A DNA stretch of 7,692 bases from Candidatus Aenigmatarchaeota archaeon (GTDB taxonomy: Archaea > Aenigmatarchaeota > Aenigmatarchaeia > PWEA01 > JAGHBM01). Shown here piece after piece: positions 1-7,155 of the stretch. The notes below the pieces were generated by a model. That model saw nothing but the letters and a program-made list of their open reading frames with translations. It was not told the DNA's origin and did not search any database. The translations under genes and the position numbers were made by a program. Within the stretch, counting starts at the first letter, position 1. The number at the start of each line of letters is the position of its first letter. Location: assembly GCA_023133195.1 (NCBI GenBank), contig JAGLWW010000028.1, positions 1 through 7,692 of the forward strand, given 5' to 3'.

Positions 1-312
1 ATAGGCATAGGTACCAAAAGCAATGAAACCGAATTTGAGATACCTGAAAAATACAGGAACATAGAGGGAACATTGACAATCACAATTGAAGAAAGCTATG
101 ATGAAACGATCATGAATTACCTGTCAAACTCCACAGGTGGAAAGTTCTATGAAGCTGCAGACAGACAAACCCTGGAAAAGATATATGAAGAAGTCGTGCT
201 GGAAAAAAGCATAATCACCGTACAGCCCACATTTTATTTGCTGGCAATTGCTGCAATATTATTATTGGTAGAATGGGCACTTGGTGCAACCAAGTACAAA
301 ACATTACCATAA
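1..312 (+). CDS. VWA-domain membrane protein, BatA-like (3' part only)
   Basis: Only the last 103 codons are in the window; the reading frame is open from base 1 and ends at TAA 310-312. The visible part begins with IGIGT, the strand-and-turn typical of the end of a von Willebrand A domain. It continues with the hallmark segment STGGKFYEAADRQTLEKIYE, which matches the last helices of VWA domains in BatA/BatB and archaeal VWA proteins. A hydrophobic segment of about 18 residues (FYLLAIAAILLLVEWALG) follows and then a short tail (ATKYKTLP), giving a C-terminal membrane anchor with the VWA domain outside. The metal-binding MIDAS motif would lie upstream, so metal binding cannot be judged. In the family such genes often sit with MoxR AAA-ATPase and DUF58 genes; any such partners would be to the left of the window. 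The gene converges on the 847-aa gene with 23 bp between the stop codons. Confidence 0.88.
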   Translation: MGIGTKSNETEFEIPEKYRNIEGTLTITIEESYDETIMNYLSNSTGGKFYEAADRQTLEKIYEEVVLEKSIITVQPTFYLLAIAAILLLVEWALGATKYKTLP

Positions 313-335
313 AAGATTTTCCACTGCAGTTCCGG

Positions 336-2879
336 CTATTTGTTCCATTCTCTTGTAGTCTTTTTGACGTCATAAAGAACAGGAACAATCGACTCCCTGG
401 GAACTTTCCTTTTAAAATCCTTACTCTTGTACGGAGCACTTTTTGCAGGACTTGTGTAACTTTTCTTGAAGAAAGTAGGGGCATTCAGTGTATATCCCTG
501 AAAACTACTTTTGTTTCTGTTTGAAAATCTGCTGTTCCTGAAATTGGGCAAACCCTTGTTCTTAAAGAAAAACAGAAAGAGAAACGCAATAACTATGAAG
601 ACTACGACAACTACATAAGGATTTGATATGCTCTCTGTTATGCTTCCTGTCGGGAAAGAGGGAAATGAAATACCGGGAGTAATTAATTCGGTTACATTTT
701 CATTTATCTGGAATGTAAAGGATTTTATCTGCTCAGTGCCGTCGTCTGACTTGGCTATTACGTCAACAAAATGGTATATCTGGCATTTTTCTTTGCAGTA
801 CTCTGAAGGGACATGGAAGTTCATTGTTACAACACTTTCTGAACCCACGGTAAGGTTGTTTATAGTCATGGGTACAATGCTGTACCACTCGGTGGAAATA
901 CCCCTCACGCTCAGGCTTACGGAATTAAAATCTTTCTGACCGCTGTTCAAGACGGTTATCGTTGCCTGAACGCTCTCGTCCAGATTAGCTTTAACTTCTT
1001 CCGGGACTATGAGTGTGAATTCCACATTCTTGCTTATCTTGATGGGATGGGTTGTGATGAAGGACTTGTAAGGATTCTTTTCCACAGTTATTTCCATTAT
1101 GTAACTTCCTTCTCCCTCCGGGGCCACTAAATCGGTTGCAACAAAGTGACCTCTCTCATCAGTATACGTGGAACCGGAAAGAGTTGTGTCTTTTATTTTG
1201 TAGGTTATCTTTGCGTTCTCTATTGGGGAGGCGTCATTGTCTATTACATTTCCAGTGAAGGTTATGTGTTCCCTTGAATAGTAACCGTCCTTGTCCATTA
1301 CCACTTCCAGACCCATTGATTTTTTGTTTCCAAGTATGAAAGCAGAAAACTCTGTCACGTTAAAGTGAATCATATTTGTGACCATGTTTATGCTGAATGG
1401 GGTGTTAATCCATTCATCGTTGCATTTCCTCTTGCCATAATTCCAGTCATGACAAGAGTAGAGATTTAGGTCTTCTTCGCTGCCTGTTACATCTATGTCA
1501 TTATACTGGAGCCATATCTCCGCATCATCAAAATCCAGGGCAAACTGAAAGACAACCAGCTTGACAGAGTTTATGCCAGGTATGCTGCCTCCCCCTACGA
1601 AAGTGTCTATAGACATGGGACTGTTGGCTGTGACCATCTCGCTGCCTTCCCTTATGTTTATCCCTTCAATCTCTATCTTCTTTATTTCCGGTGAGGTTAA
1701 CCTGAGACTGTATGTTCCTGGTAAAAGTTCCAGAGAATATTTTCCGGTACCGCCGTTTACAGTTGTTGAGTACCACTTGCCTGTATCAATATTCTGCAGC
1801 TGAATCTCTGCATTGACTATCTGACCGGAGGCATAGGTAAGAGAACCGGTGAAAGGTATTGTAAAATATATTTCCTTTTCTATTTTGTCATAGTAGGAAA
1901 GATAAAATCCCTCTATCTCAAGATTGTAACTTCCCGGTGATTTGTCAGGAATCGAGACTGGCAAAACGCACCTGTAAAGTCCCGCGCCGCTCTGGGAGCA
2001 TGTAATTTCAGAGCCACTTATACTTTCATGGGAACTGCCAATTGTTATGTCAAATTCTATGTTGTAAAGGTCTTCCGGATTGATAAGAGGTGAACTTATA
2101 AAAACAGGTATATCCAAGCTCCCCCCGCTACTCATCTGCACGGGAGTGGAATCTTCAAAAGTAATCTCAAAGGCCTTCTTAAGGTCTATTATATTGAGGA
2201 CCATGTCCTTTATATTTTCAGAAGTATACTCAACAACCAAATCATTTAAGCCATAAAAGTTTTCGTTAGGCACGTAGGAAATCAGGGCATTTATCCTCAG
2301 ATTGCCTCCGTATTTGTCCGGGGTCTTACTGTTTGCCAGGACCAGTTCCTGTCCGTCTCTGGAAAGTATTACATTGAATTTTGCCCCGTCAACATCCTGC
2401 TGTATGGTGTCTATTATTCTCTTGAAGCTGAATTCTGTGGTTATGTAATCTCCCTGAACTTTTTCCAAGGTGCCTGAAGGAGAAATTATATTCAGTTCAT
2501 AGTTGTATACATCAAAATTCTTTGAAGCTGTACCGGTTGTGTTGCCATAACAAGTTGCAACGAATGAATATGTTCCGGTTCCGTACAAACCGCCGGGATT
2601 TACGTTGTAGGATATCCGGGTTACATTTCCTCCCATTGGCGTCTCTGTGAATCCCGAAGGCTCAAACGGGCTCGCGGCTCCCTTGATTATTGTGATTTTT
2701 GCTCCTGTATAATCGTCACCAACGCAGTCGAAATATGCAGTGAAGTGTGAATCATCTATGAAGATTCCGTGTTCGTCCAGGCCGTCCAAAGTCAAACCTG
2801 AGACATCTACTGCCATGGCATTTCCTGATGAAAACAATAAGAATAGAGATAATGCAATTATGAAAGTTTTAAGTTTCAT
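336..2879 (-). CDS. Large multi-domain Ig-like surface protein with C-terminal TM helix and basic cytoplasmic tail
   Basis: 847 aa. Residues 1-23 are a Sec signal peptide (MKLKTFIIALSLFLLFSSGN, then AMA). The ectodomain reads as successive beta-rich modules: about 25-125 and 126-235 (Ig-like), 236-341 (Ig-like), 342-412 (carboxypeptidase-regulatory-like, with KYSLELLPGTYSLRL), 436-518 (resembles the PGF-pre-PGF module of archaeal surface proteins, ending in TEFSAFILG), 522-605 (macroglobulin/Big-like) and 620-727 (NEW3/CARDB-like). The eight cysteines fall into four sequence-local sets (52/110, 294/304, 476/486, 695/699), all extracellular, which suits disulfides. The TM helix is 754-772. The tail 773-847 has 19 K/R against 4 D/E. 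The ATG lies one base after the TAA of the upstream ATPase gene; GAGG at 2891-2888 is 8 nt before it and AGGT at 2886-2883 overlaps that stop, so translation is probably coupled. Module boundaries are read by eye and the family is not recognised as a named one. Confidence 0.93.
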   Translation of the reverse strand: MKLKTFIIALSLFLLFSSGNAMAVDVSGLTLDGLDEHGIFIDDSHFTAYFDCVGDDYTGAKITIIKGAASPFEPSGFTETPMGGNVTRISYNVNPGGLYGTGTYSFVATCYGNTTGTASKNFDVYNYELNIISPSGTLEKVQGDYITTEFSFKRIIDTIQQDVDGAKFNVILSRDGQELVLANSKTPDKYGGNLRINALISYVPNENFYGLNDLVVEYTSENIKDMVLNIIDLKKAFEITFEDSTPVQMSSGGSLDIPVFISSPLINPEDLYNIEFDITIGSSHESISGSEITCSQSGAGLYRCVLPVSIPDKSPGSYNLEIEGFYLSYYDKIEKEIYFTIPFTGSLTYASGQIVNAEIQLQNIDTGKWYSTTVNGGTGKYSLELLPGTYSLRLTSPEIKKIEIEGINIREGSEMVTANSPMSIDTFVGGGSIPGINSVKLVVFQFALDFDDAEIWLQYNDIDVTGSEEDLNLYSCHDWNYGKRKCNDEWINTPFSINMVTNMIHFNVTEFSAFILGNKKSMGLEVVMDKDGYYSREHITFTGNVIDNDASPIENAKITYKIKDTTLSGSTYTDERGHFVATDLVAPEGEGSYIMEITVEKNPYKSFITTHPIKISKNVEFTLIVPEEVKANLDESVQATITVLNSGQKDFNSVSLSVRGISTEWYSIVPMTINNLTVGSESVVTMNFHVPSEYCKEKCQIYHFVDVIAKSDDGTEQIKSFTFQINENVTELITPGISFPSFPTGSITESISNPYVVVVVFIVIAFLFLFFFKNKGLPNFRNSRFSNRNKSSFQGYTLNAPTFFKKSYTSPAKSAPYKSKDFKRKVPRESIVPVLYDVKKTTREWNK

Positions 2880-2880
2880 T

Positions 2881-3645
2881 TTACCTGCCTCTTATCTTTC
2901 CCAAAAATCTCGCTATTGAAGCGTATTTTGGCGGTTCGTAATTCTGGTTTATAAGCCAAGCAGCCAGTTTTCTGTATTCTATTGCAGACAAGGAATAGGG
3001 ATTATATCTTATAACTGGAACTCTCTCAAATATGCTTCTCTTCAAATCTTTGTCGTATGGTATTTTGGAAACTATTGGTATCTCCAAAGCCATTTCTATT
3101 TCTCCTTCGTTGAGCTGATGTTTTACCTCATTTGCCTTTGCCAATACGCACCAACAATTCTCAATGTTTCCTTTTTTCTTCTTCACGACCTCCACAATTT
3201 TTATTGCATCCGCGACTGCAGGGATTTCCGGATTTGTAACTACTATAACTTCATCAGAAAGGTCTATTATCGTGTGAAGGTTCTCATTCAACCCCGGCGG
3301 AGCATCTATAAGAACTATGCCATCAAGCCTGTCCAGTATTTTTTTGAATTTTTCATAATCCATGATCTCGTCTTTTATGGCATGCCTTGATGGCATCACC
3401 ATAAGCCCGGTGCTGTGAAGCGTGATTGCTTCAATTGCATTCTTTGTTCCTTCAAGAGCACTCTGCAGACTTCTTTCAGGATTTGGATGTAAATCCAGGT
3501 GTAAAGCTAGGTTAGAACCAGCTATATCGCAGTCTATCGCTATTACCTTTTCTCCCATTTCCTGAAGAGCGAGCGCTAAATTGGAAGTTGTAGCAGTTTT
3601 ACCAACCCCACCTTTGCCAGAAACCACACTTATTACTTTTCTCAT
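2881..3645 (-). CDS. MinD/ParA-family deviant-Walker ATPase
   Basis: 254 aa from the chosen start. Residues 10-17 carry the deviant Walker A motif GKGGVGKT with signature lysine K11. DCD at 38-40 followed by GSN forms the switch I region, and VLIDAPPG at 111-118 is the Walker B/switch II motif. This defines the MinD/ParA/CooC group of ATP-driven dimer switches that organise membrane or DNA cargo. The C-terminus (YASIARFLGKIRGR) can form a basic amphipathic helix like the membrane-targeting sequence of MinD. The frame opens at 3711, but the extra 22 residues (KYTYILRYNKYGG type) come from the AT-rich promoter zone and precede the conserved MRKVISVVSG start. A GGGGG run (3654-3650) lies 4 nt before ATG 3645 and only 1 nt before ATG 3648, so 3645 is preferred. 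The gene is first in an operon with the large surface protein, not with other division genes, so a role in positioning envelope proteins is as likely as division-site selection. Confidence 0.93.
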   Translation of the reverse strand: MRKVISVVSGKGGVGKTATTSNLALALQEMGEKVIAIDCDIAGSNLALHLDLHPNPERSLQSALEGTKNAIEAITLHSTGLMVMPSRHAIKDEIMDYEKFKKILDRLDGIVLIDAPPGLNENLHTIIDLSDEVIVVTNPEIPAVADAIKIVEVVKKKKGNIENCWCVLAKANEVKHQLNEGEIEMALEIPIVSKIPYDKDLKRSIFERVPVIRYNPYSLSAIEYRKLAAWLINQNYEPPKYASIARFLGKIRGR

Positions 3646-3746
3646 CATACCCCCATATTTATTATATCTTAATATATAAGTATATTTACATATCCATATA
3701 AATAATTTCATACCGTATAAATATTTGCCTTAAAGGGGGATAAAGA
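3646..3746. promoter_or_regulatory. Divergent promoter region between the ATPase operon and the Ig-protein operon
   Basis: About 100 bp of very AT-rich DNA separates two divergently read operons. On the minus strand, ATTTATATGG (3703-3694), preceded by GAAATT, is a good archaeal TATA box. It would place transcription start near 3670-3675, with the GGGGG ribosome site inside the leader. A second minus-strand candidate, CTTATATATTAAG (3680-3668), would start transcription almost at the ATG. On the plus strand, CATATAAATA (3695-3704) predicts a start near 3725, upstream of the GGGGGA ribosome site at 3735-3740. GTATAAATATT (3715-3725) predicts a nearly leaderless start at the GTG. The 3695-3703 block could serve both strands. 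Positions are inferred from motif spacing only. Confidence 0.6.
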
Positions 3747-4718
3747 GTGCTTGATTTAAATAAAAAAATATTGTTTTTGCTGTCTTTCTTATTCATTTTT
3801 TCATTAATCCTTGGCTCAGTGAAAGCAATATCTCTCGGAGCGGCTCCTGGCGTAATGGATATAGGAGAACTGGAGCGGGGAAAAGAATATTCAATAGATT
3901 TCTACCTGCTTACTAACTCTGACAGGGATTTGCTAACCACTCTTAGCTTTCTGGAAGGCAAGAGGTCCATGTTTGAAAAGAATGTCACAGGTCGCTATAC
4001 TCTAATACCTGCGGAAATCTCTGAGGAAAGTATGTCTGATTGGATAAGATTCATGAGAAGCAAAATGGTGGTTTCAAACAAAAGGTCATTTCCGGTAAGG
4101 TTTCCGGACGGAACCGTGGTGAACGCAAATGAAAGAGCTACTTTTATATTAAACGTCCCGCAGGATGCTGAACCGGGATATCATACATTCGAAGTGGTCT
4201 TAAGCCCGAGTCTCCCAAAGACTGGAACGGGAATGGGAATCTCCATGATAGGCGTGACAAGACCGGTGTTTATATTTAAAATTCCCGGCATAGCAGAAAG
4301 GAAAGGCACTATAGAAGGGATAGCCGGCTCAAGATTGGGAAGCAAGGCGGTGATTGACGTGCTTTTCAGAAATTCGGGAACTGTGACCATAAGTGCAAAA
4401 GTATCTTCACTGAAAATCTACAACGAAACAGGATACTATGTGGATACTCTGAAGGGAGGATATGTAATCATCCCTCCAAAAAGTACTGGAATACTTAAAG
4501 TATACTGGAATGACAAGGACGAGGACAAACAGAAAACTATAAAAGTTGAGGCAACCGTGGGGTATCTTACCGGGTCGGTCACGAAAGAGAGCATGGTTAT
4601 CATACCCAGATCCGGGATAACAACGAGAGCCGAGGGGAAGGCAGAAGAATTTCCATGGTGGATAATAATTCTTATAATAGGAATAATATTATTGTATATT
4701 TACTGGAGAAGGAGATAG
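3747..4718 (+). CDS. Type I membrane protein with two Ig-like domains (possible DUF916/DUF3324-like architecture)
   Basis: 323 aa. It starts at GTG 3747; GGGGGA at 3735-3740 sits 6 nt upstream, and the signal peptide begins immediately (MLDLNKKILFLLSFLFIFSL), which supports this rare start. Cleavage is likely after SVKA (residue 27). The mature protein starts ISLGAAPGVMDIGELERGK and has a first beta-sandwich at about 28-180, containing VPQDAEPGYHTFEVVL, which is typical of extracellular Ig/chaperone-like folds. A second module at about 185-287 contains AVIDVLFRNSGTVTISAKVS. One TM helix (303-320) and a final RRR stop-transfer follow. Two Ig-like modules plus a C-terminal TM recall bacterial DUF916-DUF3324 cell-surface proteins of WxL systems, but this is a layout-level resemblance, not a proven homology. 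There are no cysteines. It is first gene of a three-gene operon, 3 bp ahead of the next gene. Confidence 0.92.
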   Translation: MLDLNKKILFLLSFLFIFSLILGSVKAISLGAAPGVMDIGELERGKEYSIDFYLLTNSDRDLLTTLSFLEGKRSMFEKNVTGRYTLIPAEISEESMSDWIRFMRSKMVVSNKRSFPVRFPDGTVVNANERATFILNVPQDAEPGYHTFEVVLSPSLPKTGTGMGISMIGVTRPVFIFKIPGIAERKGTIEGIAGSRLGSKAVIDVLFRNSGTVTISAKVSSLKIYNETGYYVDTLKGGYVIIPPKSTGILKVYWNDKDEDKQKTIKVEATVGYLTGSVTKESMVIIPRSGITTRAEGKAEEFPWWIIILIIGIILLYIYWRRR

Positions 4719-4721
4719 TTT

Positions 4722-5231
4722 ATGAAAAAAATAAACTTGGTTTTGTTATTGATTTCTGTTTTGGTTGTATTAGTCTTGACGTTTCTGTTTTCCATGTTGC
4801 TTCCGTCATCTCCGGTTGATATAAAAACCGTGGAAAATCTTACGTTTGAATCATCAGAAAACTTTATGCTTAAGGAAGAGAGATGGTTCTATCCGTTGAA
4901 GGGAATGGTAGTGGAGATGAAAAACGATACGATACCGATTGGCATAGCAGGACAGACTTATGAGCTTGACTTCGGAAGAATACCCCATAACTCGTCTGTA
5001 AGAAAAATCATAAACATGAAATCAGATAATTTTGCAAAAGTGGAACTGTACACTTCGGGAAACATATCGTCCCATATTTTATTGCCGGAAAATTTTTATA
5101 TGAAAGGTCAGGAGGAAAAAATAACAATAACTTTTAACGGAACTGACCTGGGAAACTTCACAGGAACGTTACTTATAAAAAACGTCATACCAAAAAACAT
5201 TTTAGCTGAAGAAATCATAAAGTTGATTTGA
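4722..5231 (+). CDS. Small exported or membrane-anchored Ig-like protein
   Basis: 169 aa, not recognised as a named family. Residues 5-27 are one long hydrophobic stretch (LVLLLISVLVVLVLTFLF), either an uncleaved N-terminal anchor or a signal peptide; no clear cleavage site or lipobox cysteine is present. The remainder is a single beta-rich domain. IPHNSSVRKIINMKSDNF, NISSHILLPENF and NGTDLGNFTGTLLI follow the strand pattern of ASH-like/Ig-like extracellular modules. Four N-X-S/T sequons (residues 90, 114, 139, 145) and N68, which is followed by DT, fit an outside location. There are no cysteines and no C-terminal TM helix. The ribosome site GGAG at 4711-4714, inside the end of the preceding gene, lies 7 nt before the ATG. 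The 3-bp gap upstream and the 1-bp overlap downstream place it in a tight operon, suggesting it works with its two neighbours at the membrane surface. Confidence 0.9.
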   Translation: MKKINLVLLLISVLVVLVLTFLFSMLLPSSPVDIKTVENLTFESSENFMLKEERWFYPLKGMVVEMKNDTIPIGIAGQTYELDFGRIPHNSSVRKIINMKSDNFAKVELYTSGNISSHILLPENFYMKGQEEKITITFNGTDLGNFTGTLLIKNVIPKNILAEEIIKLI

Positions 5232-6061
5232 TGAAAAAAATATTCCTGTTTTTGTTGTTCATTTTGTTGATTCCTCTGCTAGTGCTTTCACCAAGAATAG
5301 AGGTGAATGTGAAAGGAAAAATCGGGGGAAATATTGAATATTTTGAAATGAACGAAACAACAAACTCGCTGCAAAAATTCGTGGTCCAGTGGTACAACAG
5401 CGAATCGGCCAGTTGCAGAAGCAGGTTAGAATTTAAAATATATAAAAATAGTTACAACGAAAGTGCTTACATAAAGTCAGTCTGGTCTGAAGAAAGGGAT
5501 ATGACACCCGGGATGAGCAATTCTTTTGAGGCGTACTGGATACCGTCAGAAGAAGGGAACTACTCCGTGAAAATAAATGTGCACCATTGTCATGAAATTA
5601 TAGAAAGTGATGCCATGAACTTCTCTGTGAAATCGTTGCCGAATAGAGAAGAAGTTATGAGCATAGAAGCAGAAAATATTCCGGGCAGAAAAATTCAGGT
5701 AAAATTAAAATCGAACAAGGATTTGGAAAACGTAATCATAGTCCCAACAGGTTATCCGCTCGGGTGGATATTCAACGGAGAAAGAATAGAAAAAATAAAA
5801 GCCGGTGAAACGATAACAAAAGAACTGGATTATGAACCATCCATATGGAACGAGGAAAATATAAACATCCAGGCAGTTAGTCTTGACGGGAAATACTCTT
5901 CTGAAAAAATAAATTTTGCCCTGAAAGAAGAGAAATATTTTTGGGATGAATATGGCTATATTGTATTATTTTTAATTACATCACTATTATTTGCATCTGT
6001 CATAATTAATCTGCGTTTATTCTCCATATATAAGAGGCCTGACAAAAATAGAAAACTTTAA
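5231..6061 (+). CDS. Membrane-anchored Ig-like protein with C-terminal TM helix
   Basis: 276 aa, not recognised as a named family. The frame also allows TTG at 5228, but ATG 5231 overlaps the TGA of the previous gene as TGATG, the classic reinitiation arrangement. No convincing ribosome site precedes it, so translation probably depends on the upstream gene. Residues 1-20 are a signal peptide or signal anchor (MKKIFLFLLFILLIPLLVLS). Residues 21-135 form a beta-rich domain ending in SEEGNYSVKINVHHC, with two cysteines (62 and 120) that could form a disulfide. Residues 140-233 make a second beta domain (EAENIPGRKIQVKLKSNKD) resembling NEW3-type repeats. The TM helix is about 241-262, followed by a short basic tail (YKRPDKNRKL). 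The architecture parallels the first gene of the operon. The TAA stop is embedded in the TATA box of the next gene. Confidence 0.9.
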   Translation: MKKIFLFLLFILLIPLLVLSPRIEVNVKGKIGGNIEYFEMNETTNSLQKFVVQWYNSESASCRSRLEFKIYKNSYNESAYIKSVWSEERDMTPGMSNSFEAYWIPSEEGNYSVKINVHHCHEIIESDAMNFSVKSLPNREEVMSIEAENIPGRKIQVKLKSNKDLENVIIVPTGYPLGWIFNGERIEKIKAGETITKELDYEPSIWNEENINIQAVSLDGKYSSEKINFALKEEKYFWDEYGYIVLFLITSLLFASVIINLRLFSIYKRPDKNRKL

Positions 6062-6109
6062 ATATAAGATTTAACCAAGAATTCTTAGGAACATCCCCTA
6101 GGTGTAATA
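6051..6109 (+). promoter_or_regulatory. Promoter and leader of the first secreted paralog; TATA box overlaps upstream stop codon
   Basis: GAAAA followed by CTTTAAATATA (6056-6066) is a BRE/TATA pair, and the TAA stop of the preceding gene (6059-6061) is inside it. The expected transcription start about 25 bp downstream falls in TAGGAACA (6086-6093). The leader TAGGAACATCCCCTAGGTG (6086-6104) ends in the ribosome site AGGTG, 5 nt before ATG 6110. The same elements with the same 29-bp TATA-to-TAGGAACA spacing occur before the second paralog, which strongly supports the assignment. No T-run separates this promoter from the upstream operon, so read-through is possible. Confidence 0.8.
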
Positions 6110-7051
6110 ATGAAAAATATAAGCTTAGTTTACGGCTTAATCTTAAGTATTTTAGTGGTATTCGCATTTACACTCGGGTTTAATGTTACAGAAGTAGGAG
6201 CAATTGATACGAATGCAACAGATGCTATTAGTGTAGCAGTCTGGATAAACGAAAAATGCATTGTAGACATATCACCTGCATTGCTTAACTGGACCACTCC
6301 AATAGACCCAGGATCTGAAAGCGTTGAGGGCTACAAAAGCATACAGATAGAGAACATGGGTTCTGTTAATCTTACTCACGTTTGGTTCAACAACAGTTAT
6401 CCCAGTTCAAAACCTTTCGGGACAGGTCTTTCAACAGCATACGATTCAGGAAACTTTATGGTAATATCAAATAACACTGATGGTCAGACCTACTTCTTCC
6501 CGAACAGGGTGGACTACAACGAAACTACACCAGTGATTTACCTCAAAGGTCCTGGCGGCAACGTACCACCAATCGTACCTTACGGAAGATTCAGGAACTC
6601 TTCCCGGGAATACTTCTGGGCAGTTACCCTTACAGGAAGCAACTACACAGACGGAACTTTTTACATATCGAATACAGCACATACACAAACAACAACAGGC
6701 GCAGATCTTCAGAACGATGCAAGCAATGTAGTTTTAAATACAGTAACAGACGGACCTGAAGCAGGAGATTGGGGTTATGGAGCAATAAATGTTGCTGGTT
6801 CAATGGCAATATGCGTGGCAATGTACCACGATGCAAGCAAAGCAATGTTCTACCAATACAACATGGATGCACCGGGAGCTGAGAGTTGTAGTAATGCCAA
6901 ATATTTCATAAATGCAACTACAGAACCGGCAATAGTCCCTGGAGCATCGGGCTATGCAAGAATAGCTCCTTACATACCGTACGGAGTAGTATACAACGAA
7001 ACAAATCCGGAAATACTGGGAACAATTACAGTGCTTGTGAATACTATATGA
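6110..7051 (+). CDS. Secreted, sequon-rich surface protein (paralog 1), possible filament or surface-layer subunit
   Basis: 313 aa. The hydrophobic N-terminus (SLVYGLILSILVVFAFTLGF) is a signal peptide, with probable cleavage after EVGA (residue 31); there is no TM helix at the C-terminus, which ends in a beta strand (EILGTITVLVNTI). The mature part is rich in N, T, Y, G and P, is low in charge, and has nine N-X-S/T sequons (35, 87, 94, 121, 137, 163, 178, 268, 296). Conserved blocks shared with the next gene are DPGS, IQIENMGS, WFN, KPFGTG, GNF, NRVDYNE, VIYL and NVPP. Three cysteines occur (50, 235, 260). The composition, own promoter and duplicate copy fit an abundant exported structural protein. 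The pattern of one strand, PGS turn, IENMGS and a last strand recalls TasA/camelysin-type or archaeal pilus subunits assembled by strand exchange, but no family signature proves this. A Sec signal rather than a type IV pilin signal is seen. Confidence 0.92.
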   Translation: MKNISLVYGLILSILVVFAFTLGFNVTEVGAIDTNATDAISVAVWINEKCIVDISPALLNWTTPIDPGSESVEGYKSIQIENMGSVNLTHVWFNNSYPSSKPFGTGLSTAYDSGNFMVISNNTDGQTYFFPNRVDYNETTPVIYLKGPGGNVPPIVPYGRFRNSSREYFWAVTLTGSNYTDGTFYISNTAHTQTTTGADLQNDASNVVLNTVTDGPEAGDWGYGAINVAGSMAICVAMYHDASKAMFYQYNMDAPGAESCSNAKYFINATTEPAIVPGASGYARIAPYIPYGVVYNETNPEILGTITVLVNTI

Positions 7052-7155
7052 TTTCTATCTTTTTTATTTTAACTTTATCTTAGTCAAATTAAGAAATATT
7101 TTTTTCGTTGTGTAAAAGTTTTTTATTCAACTGTTTCTTTTACAATGTTTTAAAA
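7052..7155 (+). terminator. T-rich termination region after the first secreted paralog
   Basis: Immediately after the TGA, the non-template strand has T6 (7060-7065) followed by T4 (7067-7070), then T7 (7099-7105) and T6 (7119-7124). Oligo-T tracts without a stable stem are the usual archaeal termination signal, and several in a row fit a strongly transcribed gene. The rest of this intergenic stretch holds an 8-bp inverted repeat (7111-7118/7137-7144) and no ORF. Confidence 0.6.
7111..7144. repeat. 8-bp perfect inverted repeat in the intergenic region
   Basis: TGTAAAAG (7111-7118) and CTTTTACA (7137-7144) are exact reverse complements separated by 18 nt that include a T6 run. It lies about 20 bp upstream of the BRE/TATA of the next gene, so it could be an operator-like site or part of a termination structure. 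In DNA this AT-rich, chance occurrence is quite possible. Confidence 0.35.

Noticed and set aside
215..524. Overlapping open frames on both strands around the convergent gene ends
   Set aside because: They overlap the ends of the VWA gene and the surface protein gene in other frames and have no independent support.
628..939. Plus-strand open frame of 103 codons
   Set aside because: It lies wholly inside the strongly supported 847-aa gene on the other strand, lacks a ribosome site and shows no domain-like sequence.
3660..3730. AT-rich stretch considered as a replication origin
   Set aside because: No repeated origin recognition boxes are seen; the AT-richness is explained by divergent TATA elements.
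6084..6102. Possible hairpin CTTAGG/CCTAGG in the leader that could hide the ribosome site
   Set aside because: The pairing needs a G-U wobble and is reduced to three pairs in the otherwise conserved second leader, so sequence rather than structure appears conserved.
6110..6205. Type IV pilin (class III) signal for the secreted paralogs
   Set aside because: No charged-residue plus glycine cleavage site occurs directly before the hydrophobic stretch; both N-termini look like ordinary Sec signals ending in A-X-A-like or VGA/VSA sites.
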